NCBI RefSeq assembly: GCF_018143015.1
Contig: NC_054749.1
Span: forward strand, 33,958,000-34,021,999
Reading direction: 5' to 3'
DNA length: 64,000 nt
From: Lytechinus variegatus
Lineage: Eukaryota; Echinodermata; Echinoidea; Temnopleuroida; Toxopneustidae
Below the pieces are notes generated by a model that made no database searches, was not told the DNA's origin, and saw only the letters and a list, made by a program, of their open reading frames with translations. Made by a program: the position numbers and the translations under genes. Below, piece by piece: positions 54,359 through 64,000 of this stretch. The stretch's first letter is position 1. Each line of letters starts with the position of its first letter.

Positions 54359-54545
54359 GGTGGTGGTAGTAGTAGTAGTTGTAGTGGAAGTAGTAAAAGT
54401 AGTATAGAAGTAGTTGGCAAACAATAACTTCCATGTTCAATATCTTATAAATCAGAAGAAAATCATTATATGCCTACCTGTCATTTTCTTTATTTGAGCG
54501 AAGAGCTCTGTCAGATCAGAAGCTTTAATAGTCAAGTTCACAGCA
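52610..54545 (-). CDS. C-terminal exons of a GTPase-like protein with CaaX box
   Basis: Two minus-strand exons, 54545..54478 and 52863..52610, join in phase (ATG ACA G / GC) to read AVNLTIKASDLTELFAQIKK, then MTGSPPIVVITHRKDPSV, and end FKETNGGCVIL stop. Donor GTAGGC and acceptor TCCCTCAG are present. VVITHRKD resembles the G4 ([NT]KxD) motif of P-loop GTPases, and the following YQIENYTRDD...LLEIIQQC pattern is reminiscent of IFI44-like GTPases. CVIL is a prenylation (CaaX) signal, which would put the protein on membranes. The P-loop exon was not found, so family assignment is tentative. AATAAA (complement of 52491-52496) could end the mRNA. The intron contains a CACTG MITE, a full hAT element and GTA microsatellites. 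Confidence 0.62.
52958..53221. mobile_element. CACTG-ended MITE, copy 2
   Basis: Starts CACTGTTAAAAAAACCCTG and ends TTTTCTCACAGTG, with TA on both sides (52956-52957, 53222-53223). It is inserted in a GTA microsatellite in the intron of the GTPase-like gene. Confidence 0.7.
53245..54216. mobile_element. hAT-like non-autonomous element with perfect ends and 8-bp duplication
   Basis: Perfect 14-bp inverted ends CAGGCGCGTACGCA are followed on both sides by poly-G. A perfect 8-bp duplication GTAGTAAT (53237-53244, 54217-54224) flanks it, the hAT signature. The 972-bp body holds three to four degenerate ~185-bp units, each with a (A)GCGAGCGGAGCGAGC block, GTCAATAGTTTGTT and GATGCTACATGTCCTTC. 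No transposase frame; the apparent frames near 53904-54185 are repeat translations. Confidence 0.9.
54224..54415 (+). repeat. (GTA)n/(GTG)n microsatellite
   Basis: Compound trinucleotide array, continuous before insertion with the GTA array left of the hAT element (53220-53244). Long frames on both strands are repeat translations. Confidence 0.95.
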
Positions 54546-54956
54546 CTAATATGGGTAAGGAATAACGAAAATACAACATAAAGTAAACAAATAAGTGAAT
54601 AAATATATCCTTTAAACCGGGTTCTTAATTGTTTTTCACTGAGGGCATGCACAAACTTTTGGTAATTAAGTACACTGGCCCATAGATAAACAAAAATATG
54701 AGTCCTCATTCCGAGACATAAGCGATCAATGATGAGTTTTAGAATGAGTGAACGAGAACGGTGTATCAGTCCACTGATCTGGGCTCTGTTGCATAAAAGT
54801 TACTATCATTGTAGCTTTGCCATTCAATGGTTACTCCCATACTAAATGCTTATCAGCCAATCAAAATCAAAGATTCCATTATGAACAATAAAAGAAAAAC
54901 AATCAATACAAGATAAATTACTATGTAATGACTTAAGGAAAATGGTAAAACAAACA

Positions 54957-55335
54957 GGTAAATTGCCAATTGGTCCACTGCCAACTCGTCCACTCACCAC
55001 ATGGTCTACCTTCATTAAGTATAATGCCATTCCGTCTATCAACATTTCATATAATAACCATTTGTCCCCATAACCATTTGGTCCAATCATCACTTTGTCT
55101 AATCACCATTTCGTCTAATAATCAGTTGTTCTAATACCCATTTTCTTTTCATTCATTTTGCACAAAAATTTAGTTTGATTAGTAATTAGACTAAATGGTA
55201 TATATTGACTAAATCGCTATTGGACCAACTGGCTATTAGACCGGAATGGCAATAGACTAAAATGAAAGTAGACCAGGTGGTAGTAGATGAGTTGGCAATT
55301 GGACGAATTTGCATTAGACGAATTGGAAATACACC
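54957..55335. mobile_element. Fold-back (TU-like) element 3, 379 bp
   Basis: The left end GGTAAATTGCCAATTGGTCC is almost identical to that of fold-back 2; the right end inverted is GGTGTATTTCCAATTCGTC. Flanking octamers AACAAACA (54949-54956) and AACAAATA (55336-55343) match at 7 of 8. Arms are the same 15-16-bp TCGTCTAA/CCATT units with almost no core, so it is a short deletion form of that family. Confidence 0.82.
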
Positions 55336-55371
55336 AACAAATATACAATTGATGTATAATTAGTCCCTTAC

Positions 55372-55438
55372 TATCATCAAGATGGACACGTTTCAATTTC
55401 TTTTCTCCAAATCGTTCCACATGACACGTCCTTTGTCT
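55372..55438 (-). CDS. Possible upstream exon of the GTPase-like gene
   Basis: Between a CTATCAG acceptor and a GTAAGG donor, one frame is open: RQRTCHVERFGEKKLKRVHL plus DD. It has the basic RVHL pattern seen ahead of G4 in IFI44-like proteins. It ends with one spare base while the next known exon (54545) would need two, so either another exon lies between or this is chance. Confidence 0.3.
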
Positions 55439-56368
55439 CTGATAGCACTTCTATTATAAAAATATGTATATTTTGCAGACAAAAGTCATTAATATTTTTT
55501 GTTGACTACATACAGCGCGTCCCAAAAAATGTCCCTCTGATATGCGGCTAAATTACTTCAAAAATTGAAAATTATTCTCCATGAAATGTATGGAATTAGG
55601 AAGCTCATGTCATGTTCTAACTTTTATAAAAATTTCATTGGTCTCGCTACAGTGGTTTTATGTAACAGTGGTGCTTTTCAGCCCATTCCAAGTTTGCATG
55701 CATGCAGCACTGCTGTGTATTCTGCACTTTCTAGCATATCAACCTCCTTTGACCAAAAGAGCAATTTTTCAATATCTCATTTTTTTTCTCACCCTGACAA
55801 TATTTCGAGAAAGGATGTCATTTAAAGTCAATTTGACCGAACTACTTTTAACAGCATCATCTTAAGACTTAAGCTACATGTATCTGTTGGTTGGCAACCC
55901 TACATCCTCACTACAAAGATTAATGTAATCTTTTCAATATTCATAGCACATTTTGTCAATAAAATATATTTTTTCGAGTACTTCCAGGCAATTCTGTTTG
56001 TTAGTTTTAATAGAGATAACATGACCTACATCATTATTTTTTCAAATATTAAAATTAACATGCGCAGACACAGCCTATACGTGATAAAAAGGAGCAATAG
56101 AAGTTGATCAGGATTGGTCACAAGTTAATCGTTTGTGGATATCCATCTGCTCAACTGCTACCGCATTCAGTAATTCGCAGATTGGGACCAGTCCCGGGCT
56201 CATATTGAAACCAACATGCGGCTCAATTATGAAGGACGTATTTTTATTATTTTTTTTACAATTATGACGATTAAAAGGAGAGAATTGCCACAATTGGACT
56301 TAAATAATATTGTATTATATTGTATTTAATTAGATTGTATCAAGCAAAATCCTAAGCATTATGCTAAA
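55439..56368. other. Intergenic; one mariner-like end only
   Basis: CAGCGCGTCCCAAAAAATG preceded by TA near 55514 resembles a mariner-type terminus of the CAGTGCGTC kind, but the opposite end was not found. A minus-strand frame at 56108-56293 (LVPICELLNAVAVEQMDIHK) looks protein-like and might be another exon of the GTPase-like gene; no good donor was seen. Confidence 0.35.
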
Positions 56369-56690
56369 TTGGTGAGATGTGCACACCACGATAGTACATC
56401 TCTGCTTGTTCAAGACTTCAGTGACTTCTTTTCAGCCAAGATTAGACATCTTCGTGACAGCTTCGAACAGCAGGTGTACGAAGACCTCTCATCTGACATT
56501 AATTTTGTTCATCAACTGATGACGTCTCGCAGAATGAAGTTGTATCTATCATCAAGAATTCATCTTCATCATGTGTCCTAGATCCCATACCTACCTACCT
56601 TCTGAAGCGATGTATACCTTCTCATCTGAGTTTTCCAGATGGGCTTATTTCCAAAAGCCTTGAAACCAGCTATCGTGTTTCCTAGACTTA
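56369..56690 (+). pseudogene. LINE ORF2 fragment (linker to early RT)
   Basis: Across frameshifts the sequence reads DFSDFFSAKIRHLRDSFEQQ, EVVSIIKNSSSSSCVLDPIP-like text with TYLLKRC, and FPDGLISKSLETS/KALKPAIVFP. This is the segment between endonuclease and reverse transcriptase in CR1/L2-type LINEs. It stops at a TTAA where another repeat begins. Confidence 0.65.
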
Positions 56691-56691
56691 A

Positions 56692-57020
56692 AGGGATACT
56701 CCAGGCTGAAGATATTTATATCTTAATAAATAGAGTAAAATCCACAGAGCCAAATGCTGAAAACGTGATCAAATCGGATAATAAATGACAAAGTTATTGA
56801 ATTTTAAAGACTTGCGTTATTCCGGCGAAACAGTTCTTGGTATGTCTTCATGAATATTCAATGAGCAAACTGATAATGCCATATCCCACTCGTTCTTTTT
56901 TAATTAATTACATGAAATTATGTTTATTCAAAACTTTGTGCAAGAACTAAAACAATTGGATTGACAAATTAAGAGCATTAGTTATAATACATATTTGTTG
57001 CTGCAACGTATTTCATTATA
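56692..57020. mobile_element. TTAA-abutting MITE-like repeat, right end not found
   Basis: TTAA (56688-56691) is followed by AGGGATACTCCAGGCTGAAG, similar in layout to the TTAA AGG ends of the MITEs at 3224 and 14676. The inverted partner end was not seen, so the limit at 57020 is approximate. Confidence 0.4.
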
Positions 57021-57247
57021 ACGGAGAGCTCTTACAAGTTTCGTCAACAACTGATCACCAACAGAAGGAAGCTGAAAGGATCACATATATCTGTGTTCGA
57101 AGACTGCAACTTCAAGTTGCTGGGGGATGCTCGGACTTGTTCTAAGGCTTTTGCAGCATGGTCATCAGGTGGACGTATATATGTCAGTGTTGCGGCCTCG
57201 GATGAAACAATGAAGTACCTTGTCAGGCACAAAGAGGTTTTAAGTTA

Positions 57248-57434
57248 GTCTACAAATGTAGACCCACATCTGCAGTGTGTGTACCTCAGCTGATTCAACG
57301 AGTCTGCATAGCAGACTAGGTTTACTGAGGCTGCAGAAATGGCTCGCTTCGCTCTCCCTTTCAAGCTGGTTTGCTTTGCAAACCAGTAGCAGATCCCACC
57401 TCACGAGCCATTCAGAGTCTGCATAGCAGACTAG
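57248..57434. other. Cluster of perfect hairpins
   Basis: GTCTACAAATGTAGAC (57248-57263), two identical 20-mers with a GTCTGC/GCAGAC stem (57300-57319, 57415-57434), CTGGTTTGCTTTGCAAACCAG (57366-57386) and an enclosing AATGGCTCG/CGAGCCATT pair (57338, 57404). Function unknown. Confidence 0.75.
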
Positions 57435-57689
57435 ACTTAAGTCGGCTATGAACTTGTAATTTTGTTCTCCTAAATAAAGTCTGAACTGATCCAGGACTTG
57501 ATGAACTTTATGCAGCCATTTGTTATTTGTTTATTTCTTTTAGGCTCCTATTCGCTTGTTTAATACTACTTCAATACCATATCAACATTTTATTTTTTTA
57601 GTTATAGCTTGTTTATTTGTTATAGGTGTGTCTGTGACTATATGCGTGTTTGTGTGTGTGTGTGCTATCAATGTTATTTGCAATCGTTA

Positions 57690-60600
57690 AATTCTTTGGA
57701 CTTGCAAACTATTCATGAATTTCTTTCACCTGATATTAATTAATGAAAATGAACATATGTGTAATTTTGGGCCCGATCAGTCTTTTTTTTTACCTCTGAT
57801 GAATTCAACGAATACAGTAGAAAGTTTAATAAAAAGTAGTAACCATATTTTTTCTGTCTTGCGTTGTAATTGCAGGAGCATTAGAAAGAATTTTGATAGT
57901 TTTGTTTCTTTCATAGCTACTTTGGATGTGCAATTATAAGTGTTAGGTATAACAGAAACCTGGCTCAAAGAGGAAGATTCTTTTTATAATCATGATAATA
58001 TTGATAAATATTTTTAGCAAATGGACGAGAGGAAAAAAGAGGTGGTGGAGTTGTATTTTACATTAGAAATGATCTAGATTTTAAATGTATAAATGATTTA
58101 GATATAAATAATGGATATTTTGATTCTATTTTTGTAGAGATTATAAATTTTAGGAGAAACATTGTAGTTGAAGTAATATACGGTCCGCCAAATCAATCAG
58201 TGCAATGCTTTATGAAATCTTTTGAGAAGATTGTAGATGTTGTAAAAAGGGAGAATAAATTATTATATTTAATGGGCGATTTTAATCTAAATTTATTAGA
58301 AGCCACATCTTGCCAAAGAGTAAACGAATTTCTTGATGTATGCATGTCTCATATTATATATCCATTGATTTACACTCCAACTCGGGTAACCACTCATTCA
58401 ACATCCTTATTAGACAACGTTTTTACAAAATGACATGCAATAAATATTTTCTGGTGTTATCCTTTGTGATATCAGTGATCATTTTCCAGTGTTTTCCATA
58501 TCAAATTTAGAATTGCTTCTTACAAATGAGAATAGTTCCAATAAACGTATTATTAATGTAGAAAATTCACAACTTTTTGTGCAGAAAAATTAGCAGTGTC
58601 TCCTGGCATGTTAGAAATTAAGATCCAAATATATCCTCATAATAATTTTTGCAGAAATTCTTAGATATATAGAACTCGTGCATTCCTGTTAGACACGTAG
58701 TAAAAAGAAAATCAAAAAACAAGCCTTAGTTTTACAAGCCATTACGCAAACTTTGTAATAAAAGATGTCATTTTTATAGAAAATATTTAAAATGTAATAC
58801 TTCAGAGAACTATGGAAAATACAAGCATTTTAGAAATAAAGTATCAAATGAAATTAGGAAGGCAAAGAAAGGATATTTTAAAAACAAATTTGAAAATGCT
58901 GCTGGTGACATGAAAAACACATGGAAAATTATCAACACAGTGCTGGGTAGGGGTGTAAAAAATAAGGTACTATACCAAACTCTGTATTTTGCAATGATGT
59001 CACAGTTAAAGGGTAAGGTGCAATATGCAATACTTTTAATTAATTTCTTGTAAATATAGGCCAAATATTGTCTTCCTTGTTTAGAAACAGTGGTGATTTT
59101 ATGCAATATGTAAATGTAATGAAAAGTAATTCAAGTTTTATTTTACTCCATGTACATCTAAAGAAGTTATTGATATTGTTTCAAAGTTTAAAAGTGGCAA
59201 GAGCCCTGGTTTTGATGGTGTTAGCAGTACATTGGTGAAGATTGTTATTCATATAATATGTTATCCACTATGTGATATAATTAATTTGTCTTTGAGTACA
59301 GGCACGGTTCCAGATAAACTTAAAATTGCGAAAGTCATTCCAATTTATAAAAATGGATAAAAAAAATGAAGTATCAAACTATAGGCCTATATCTGTCCTC
59401 CCTTTAATTTTTTTTATAGAAAAATGTGTGTACACGCGTGTATATAATTTTCTGGAAAAGTGCAATATTATTACTCCCAAACAATTTGGTTTTCGAGCAG
59501 GGCACTCCACATCTTCTGCCATTTCTGAATTTATTCATAAAGTATCAAATGCCTTTGATAATAAAGAAATCATGATTTTATTATTTTTAGACTTTAGTAA
59601 GGCATTTGATTCTCCTGATCATGTAATTTTGTTGAAAAAAATGGAAAAATATGGTTTTCGAGGTGTTGTAATGGATTGGTTTAAAAGTTATTTAGATAAT
59701 CAAAAGCAATACGTAGTATTAGATGAACATGAATCTCAGAAAGAGATTGTAGGATGTGGAGTGCCCCAAGGTTCAATTTTAGGGCCATTATTATTTCTTT
59801 TATATCTAAAAGATATCTGTAACATTTCCAAAACATTAGAATTAATATTATTTGCAGATGACACTAGTGTGTTTATGTCTCACTAAGATATTACAGTTCT
59901 TCAAAATACATTTCATTCAGAATTCAATAAAATTGTCAAATGGTTAGAAGATAATAAACTTTCACTTAATATAAAGAAAACAAATTTCATGGTATTTACA
60001 AAAAATCAAATTGATACTACTCAAATAAGAATTAAAGTAAAAGACTCATTTATTGACCAAACAATTTTATAGGTGTTTAATTGACAATAAACTTACATGG
60101 TAGGAACACACTGGTGTCGTCTGCAACAAAATATCTTAACGTGCTTGTGTATTTTATAGTTCGAAATTTCTTTCTAAAGAAACCTTAATGACTCTATATA
60201 ACACTTTCATTTAACCACATTTATATTATAGTATTATCATATGGTCATGTTCCAGTATGCAGAATACAAATAGACTGTTGCAGAAGAAAATGATAAGAAT
60301 TGTTACACATAGCCAATATCCTGCCCATTCCATGCCTCTCTTTCATAGCCTGAAAACTCTGAGAATGCCTGATTTATATATTTATCATAGTGCAATTGTT
60401 ATGTATTTATGTTACAGAAAAATCTTACCAAGATCTCTTTTACAATATTTTCAGTTGAATAAAGATATCCATGGATGTCAAACCCGATATGCAGAAAATT
60501 TTCACATTCCCTTCGTAAGAACATCAGTTTCTGAAAATAGTATTTTTTTCAGAGGTCCTAAAATCTATAAAATTAAGCCTATCATAAATTAGTTTCAAAA

Positions 60601-60988
60601 GGAAAATGAAATTTATTTACTTCAAAACTATTCACAGGTGCATGATTTCACTCAATAAGATGTGTGCGTGGTGTATGTGTGTGAGGGTGTGTTTGTGTGT
60701 GTCTGTCCATTTTTTTGTTAATAGGTGTTGATGATTGCATGTATGCATCTGTTATACATTTGGTTTATAATCATGTTTGGAGCTTGGTTTTTATATAAGG
60801 CTCAGCCATTCTGCCACTCCTTGTACTTTCATTTCTATCCGAGTAAAGTATTTTTTCATTCTTGTTTTTCATTGTATCGTTTTGCTTACTATTAATGTCA
60901 TAATTATTTCTATTATATATTGTCTATGTTATTATGTCTTTATATATGTTTTTAATGAAAGTATTTAATAAATGAATTGAAAAAAAAT
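57690..60988 (+). pseudogene. Near full-length LINE ORF2 (endonuclease plus RT), frameshifted
   Basis: Endonuclease part (57840-58600): ITETWL, GGGVVFYIRNDL, VIYGPPNQS, LMGDFNLNLL and, after a break, DISDHFPVFS, the APE-type catalytic set. RT part (59326-59886): NYRPISVLPLIF, FGFRAGHSTSSA, LDFSKAFDSPDH with the first catalytic Asp, GVPQGSILGPLLF, and LFADDTSVF with the FADD pair. A C-terminal frame (60257-60592) follows. The 3' end has AATAAA and a short A run (about 60967-60988). Stops and frameshifts, for example near 57940, 58435 and 59885, make it non-functional. The motifs fit a Jockey/CR1-clade LINE. Confidence 0.88.
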
Positions 60989-61329
60989 GTTTCATACGCA
61001 TCTTGTTCAGGATCACAAACACAACATTGCTTCATATGTTCAATTTTCAGGGCAAAATACATGAAATTTCAACAACAAAAATTGCTCGCTCTTTGCGCTC
61101 GCACTATTTATTTATATATCTACGTCATGTACGTTCTTTCACAACGATTAAGCTAAGAAGTGACTGTCATATATATTTGTGTGTGCAGGTGTGTATAAAA
61201 GAATAATGGAAAACTAAATGGTGCCCCTCCCCCACCTCTGAGGAGAGACTTCAACCCGAGCTGTTAATGATTCTTGCCTAACTGGAAGGGATCACGTTGT
61301 AAGAGTAGCCAATGATTCACCGGAACATG

Positions 61330-62290
61330 GTATAGGACACATGCGGTGTACTACAAGGTTCGGTGCTTGAACAACTTCTTTACACGCCCTACACAGCCCA
61401 AATCCACAACATCAAAGCTTAGCATGGCATTCAATCGATGATCTATGCTGACATGGCAGATGACACTCGGATCTATCTGACCTTCAACGGATCAGAGAGA
61501 GCATCTGCTATACTTCTTCTGAATAAGTGCATATGACATCCTCGTCTGGGCAGCCATAAACAAGTTAGCTATTAATGATGGCATGACGGAAGTTCTTCAC
61601 TTCTCTTCGAAATTTCTATCTAGAACTCCTTCTGTTGCAATAACAGTAGGTGACACAGTCATTGAATCCGTTGCTGAAGCTAGGAACTTGGGAATTGTCT
61701 TTGATGAGCATGCTACATGTTGCAGGAGTGTGTCGTTCTGCTATGTCATCCATCAGAAAGATGGATGGAAGGCCGAATTCGTGGAGTTTCGGACCGAAAG
61801 ACGACTATGACTCTTATTCACGCCTTCGTCACTTCTAAACTGGTACATGTAATGGCCTCCTACCAAATCTTTCTGCCAACGATCTCCACAAGCTTCAAAG
61901 AATTCAAAATATAGCATCTGGAATCACAGAGGCAGCAACTGGTCGGACTTTCAACTCGTCCCTCCTTCGTCATGTTCTTAAAATCCACTGTTTTACAATT
62001 GACAAGCAGATTCGCTTAAAGATCCTCCTCATCGCCTAGTCTCTTTCTGGTTCAAGTCCTTCATCATGTTCATATCTTTCTGAACTCACCAACACCTACA
62101 CTCCTTTCCGTGCTCTCAGGTAACATAATTAAGCATCTCCTTCAGGTTCCTTATTTCAAGACACAGTACTACGGCCATAGCTTCTTCACCTTCAATGTTG
62201 TAACCCTCTGGAACTCTCGCACGCTTGTCAACGGACTGCCCCCACCATGCAGACCTTAAAGATTACACTAAAAACGTACCCGTTTAAGAA
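61330..62290 (+). pseudogene. L2/CR1-like LINE RT fragment, decayed
   Basis: Across many frame breaks it reads VLQGSVLEQLLYT, IYADMADDTRIYLT (the YADD region), ELGNCL or LGIVFDEH, ISSIRKMDGR-like text, TTMTLIHAFVTSKL, NDLHKLQRIQNIASGITEAA, and later FNVVTLWNSRTLVN. This order is standard for the second half of a CR1/L2 RT and its C-terminal domain. It may be the continuation of the piece at 56369-56690 split by later insertions, but this cannot be shown. Confidence 0.75.
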
Positions 62291-62479
62291 TTTATGTCTT
62301 TGTTTTTTATTTGCACTGTAATAATTAAAATCGGGTGCTTGGAGCTTAGAGAATTGACTCGACAAGCGGAATGAAACTACTGCACCAAGTAATAAACGAA
62401 ACATAACGAAAACCCCAGCCTTGCGTTTGGCAAGCTGGAACGTCAGGACTATGTAATCAGGGTACTAATGGATAATTCG

Positions 62480-62850
62480 TTTTTCATACCCGTTCAGCGT
62501 ACAGCGAAAACGGAAAATCAGTACGTGGTTCGGTCTTTGAAAACAAAAAACGAAATCACAGCGTGAAAACCCGTGCTGTGATTTCGTTTTTGTTGCTCAA
62601 AAACAGAATATTGAAATCAGAAATGTTTTGGGCTCTCTCTGATTTCTCATTTTATATTTGTGTTTTTATGTATCAAAAACAAAACCAGAACACGATTTTC
62701 GCTCTGTGACTTGTGTTTTCATGCATCAAAAACAAAATCAGAACACGCTCTCCGCTCCGTGATTCCGTTTGTAAAAACGAAAACAGCGAAGACGAGATCA
62801 GAGACTCCCTTTTCCAGTCCCTGCAACGTGATTTCGTTTTTCGTACAACC
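62480..62850. repeat. Degenerate repeats of GTGATTTCGTTTTTG type, both orientations
   Basis: AACGAAATCACAGCGTGAAA is followed by CGTGCTGTGATTTCGTTTTT, giving a palindrome near 62550-62590. Further variants (ATCAAAAACAAAATCAGAAC) recur at intervals to 62835. No gene. Confidence 0.6.
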
Positions 62851-62879
62851 TCCAACCTACAGGCATATTAAAGAGCGCC

Positions 62880-64000
62880 CTCCAGGAGGTGAGGCAAGTT
62901 TCAATGGAGGTTTTAATAAACTGTACCACACATATTATGTTGAAGCCAGTTTAAAAGGAGGTGAGGCAAGTTTCAATGGAGGTTGTTTATAATTGTACTC
63001 TAAATTATGTTGAAGCCAATTTAAATGGAGGTGAGGCAGGTTTCAATGGAGCTCAGTTTTTTAAAAAGAATAAACTGTACCACACATTATGGTGAAGCCA
63101 CTTTAAAAGGAGGTGAGGCAAGTTTCAATGGAGATTTTTATAACTGTACTCTAAATTATGGTGAAACCAATTTTAAAGGTGAGGCAAGTTTTAAAGGAAG
63201 TTCTTTCTAACCGTACTCCAAATTATGGTGTAGCCAAGTTAAAAGGAGGTGAGGCAAGTTCCAATGGAGTTTGTTATAACTGTACTACAAATGATGGTGA
63301 AGCCAATTTAAAAGGAGGTGAGGCAAGTTTCAATGGAGGTTTTTAAAAAGAATATATTGTACTGCACATGATGGTGAATCCAGTTTAAATGGAGGTGAGG
63401 CAGGTTTCAATGGAGGTTTTTAAAAAGAAAAAACTGTAACGGTATTATGGTGAAACCAATTTTAAAGGAGGTGAGGCAAGTTTTAAAGGAAGTTTTTTAT
63501 AACCGTACTCCAAATTATGGTGTAGCCAATTTAAAAGGAGGTGAGGAAAGTTCCAATGAAGTTTTTCATAACTGTACTACAAATGATGGTGAAGCCAATT
63601 GAAAAGGAGGTGAGGAAAGTTTCAATGTGTAGGTTTCTTAAAAGGAATAAACTGTACCACACATTATGGTGCAGACAGTTTAAAAGGAGGTGAGGCAAGT
63701 TTCAATGGAGGTTTTTTAAAAAGAATAAACTGTACCACACAAATTCTGTTGAAGCCAGTTTTAAAGGAGGTGAGGCAAGTTTCAATGGAGGTTTTTATAA
63801 TTGTACTCTAAATTATGGTGAAGCCAATTTAAATGGAGGTGAGGCAGGTTTCAATGGAGCTCAGTTTTTTAAAAAGAATCAACTGTACCACACATTATGG
63901 TGAAGCCACTTTAAAAGGAGGTGAGGCAAGTTTCAATGGAGCTCAGTTTTTTAAAAAGAATAAACTGTACCACACATTATGGTGAAGCCACTTTAAAAGG
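62880..64000 (+). repeat. Minisatellite, about 70-85-bp unit, continues past the window
   Basis: About 14 copies of a unit with GGAGGTGAGGCAAGTTTCAA, TAACTGTACTCTAAATTATG and GTGAAGCCAATTTAAA, alternating with a variant containing AAAAAGAATAAACTGTACCA. Frames such as 62660-62992 (GGEASFNGG) are repeat translations. Confidence 0.92.

Noticed and set aside
53944..54440. 158-codon minus-strand frame rich in Leu/Pro/Tyr
   Set aside because: Crosses the right end of a hAT element and a GTA/GTG microsatellite; no protein-like segment.

Overview
This window looks like nuclear DNA of a sea urchin (echinoid). It is AT-rich, has GT-AG introns, and is crowded with tRNA-like SINE pieces, decayed LINEs, TTAA-flanked MITEs, hAT- and mariner-like elements, and fold-back transposons whose inverted arms are made of short tandem repeats. 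That last architecture is the one known from sea urchin TU elements. The species call is inferred from repeat style and gene content. I had no database.

Five host genes can be supported by splice sites and protein similarity. (1) The 5' three coding exons of a TMEM220-like membrane protein lie on the minus strand (274-3978); the rest is off the left edge. (2) TOMM22, the mitochondrial import receptor subunit, lies on the plus strand in three coding exons (13014-17670). (3) CBY1/Chibby lies on the minus strand in three coding exons (24633-26285). (4) A small secreted cationic four-cysteine peptide is on the plus strand: TATA box 30474, non-coding exon 1, coding exons 32256-33132, 3'UTR exon from 33700. 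I do not recognise its family. (5) The two last exons of a GTPase-like gene ending in a CaaX box are on the minus strand (52610-54545), with possible upstream exons. TOMM22 and CBY1 are also neighbours on human chromosome 22q13.1, so this pair may be very old linkage.

Between the genes the window is mostly mobile DNA. Fold-back elements lie at 6236-9883, 36027-39378 and 54957-55335, each with an 8-bp target-site duplication. A probable fourth, built of 15-bp repeats, is at 46343-47966. hAT-type elements lie at 49551-50695 and 53245-54216. TTAA MITEs lie at 3224-3837 and 14676-15271, with a partial copy near 44815. Mariner-like TA elements lie at 31131-32115 and 45233-45996. Other repeats are a TIR element with an internal duplication (41591-42744), a 1.1-kb tandem element carrying five perfect DR1 nuclear-receptor half-site pairs (22341-23416), and a minisatellite running off the right edge (62880-64000). 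LINE remains from at least three families lie at 27118-27910, 48265-51650 (minus), 56369-56690, 57690-60988 and 61330-62290.

Most long open frames elsewhere are repeat translations (pyrimidine tracts, GTA microsatellites, fold-back arms) and are not annotated as genes. I found no CRISPR array, rRNA or intact tRNA gene.
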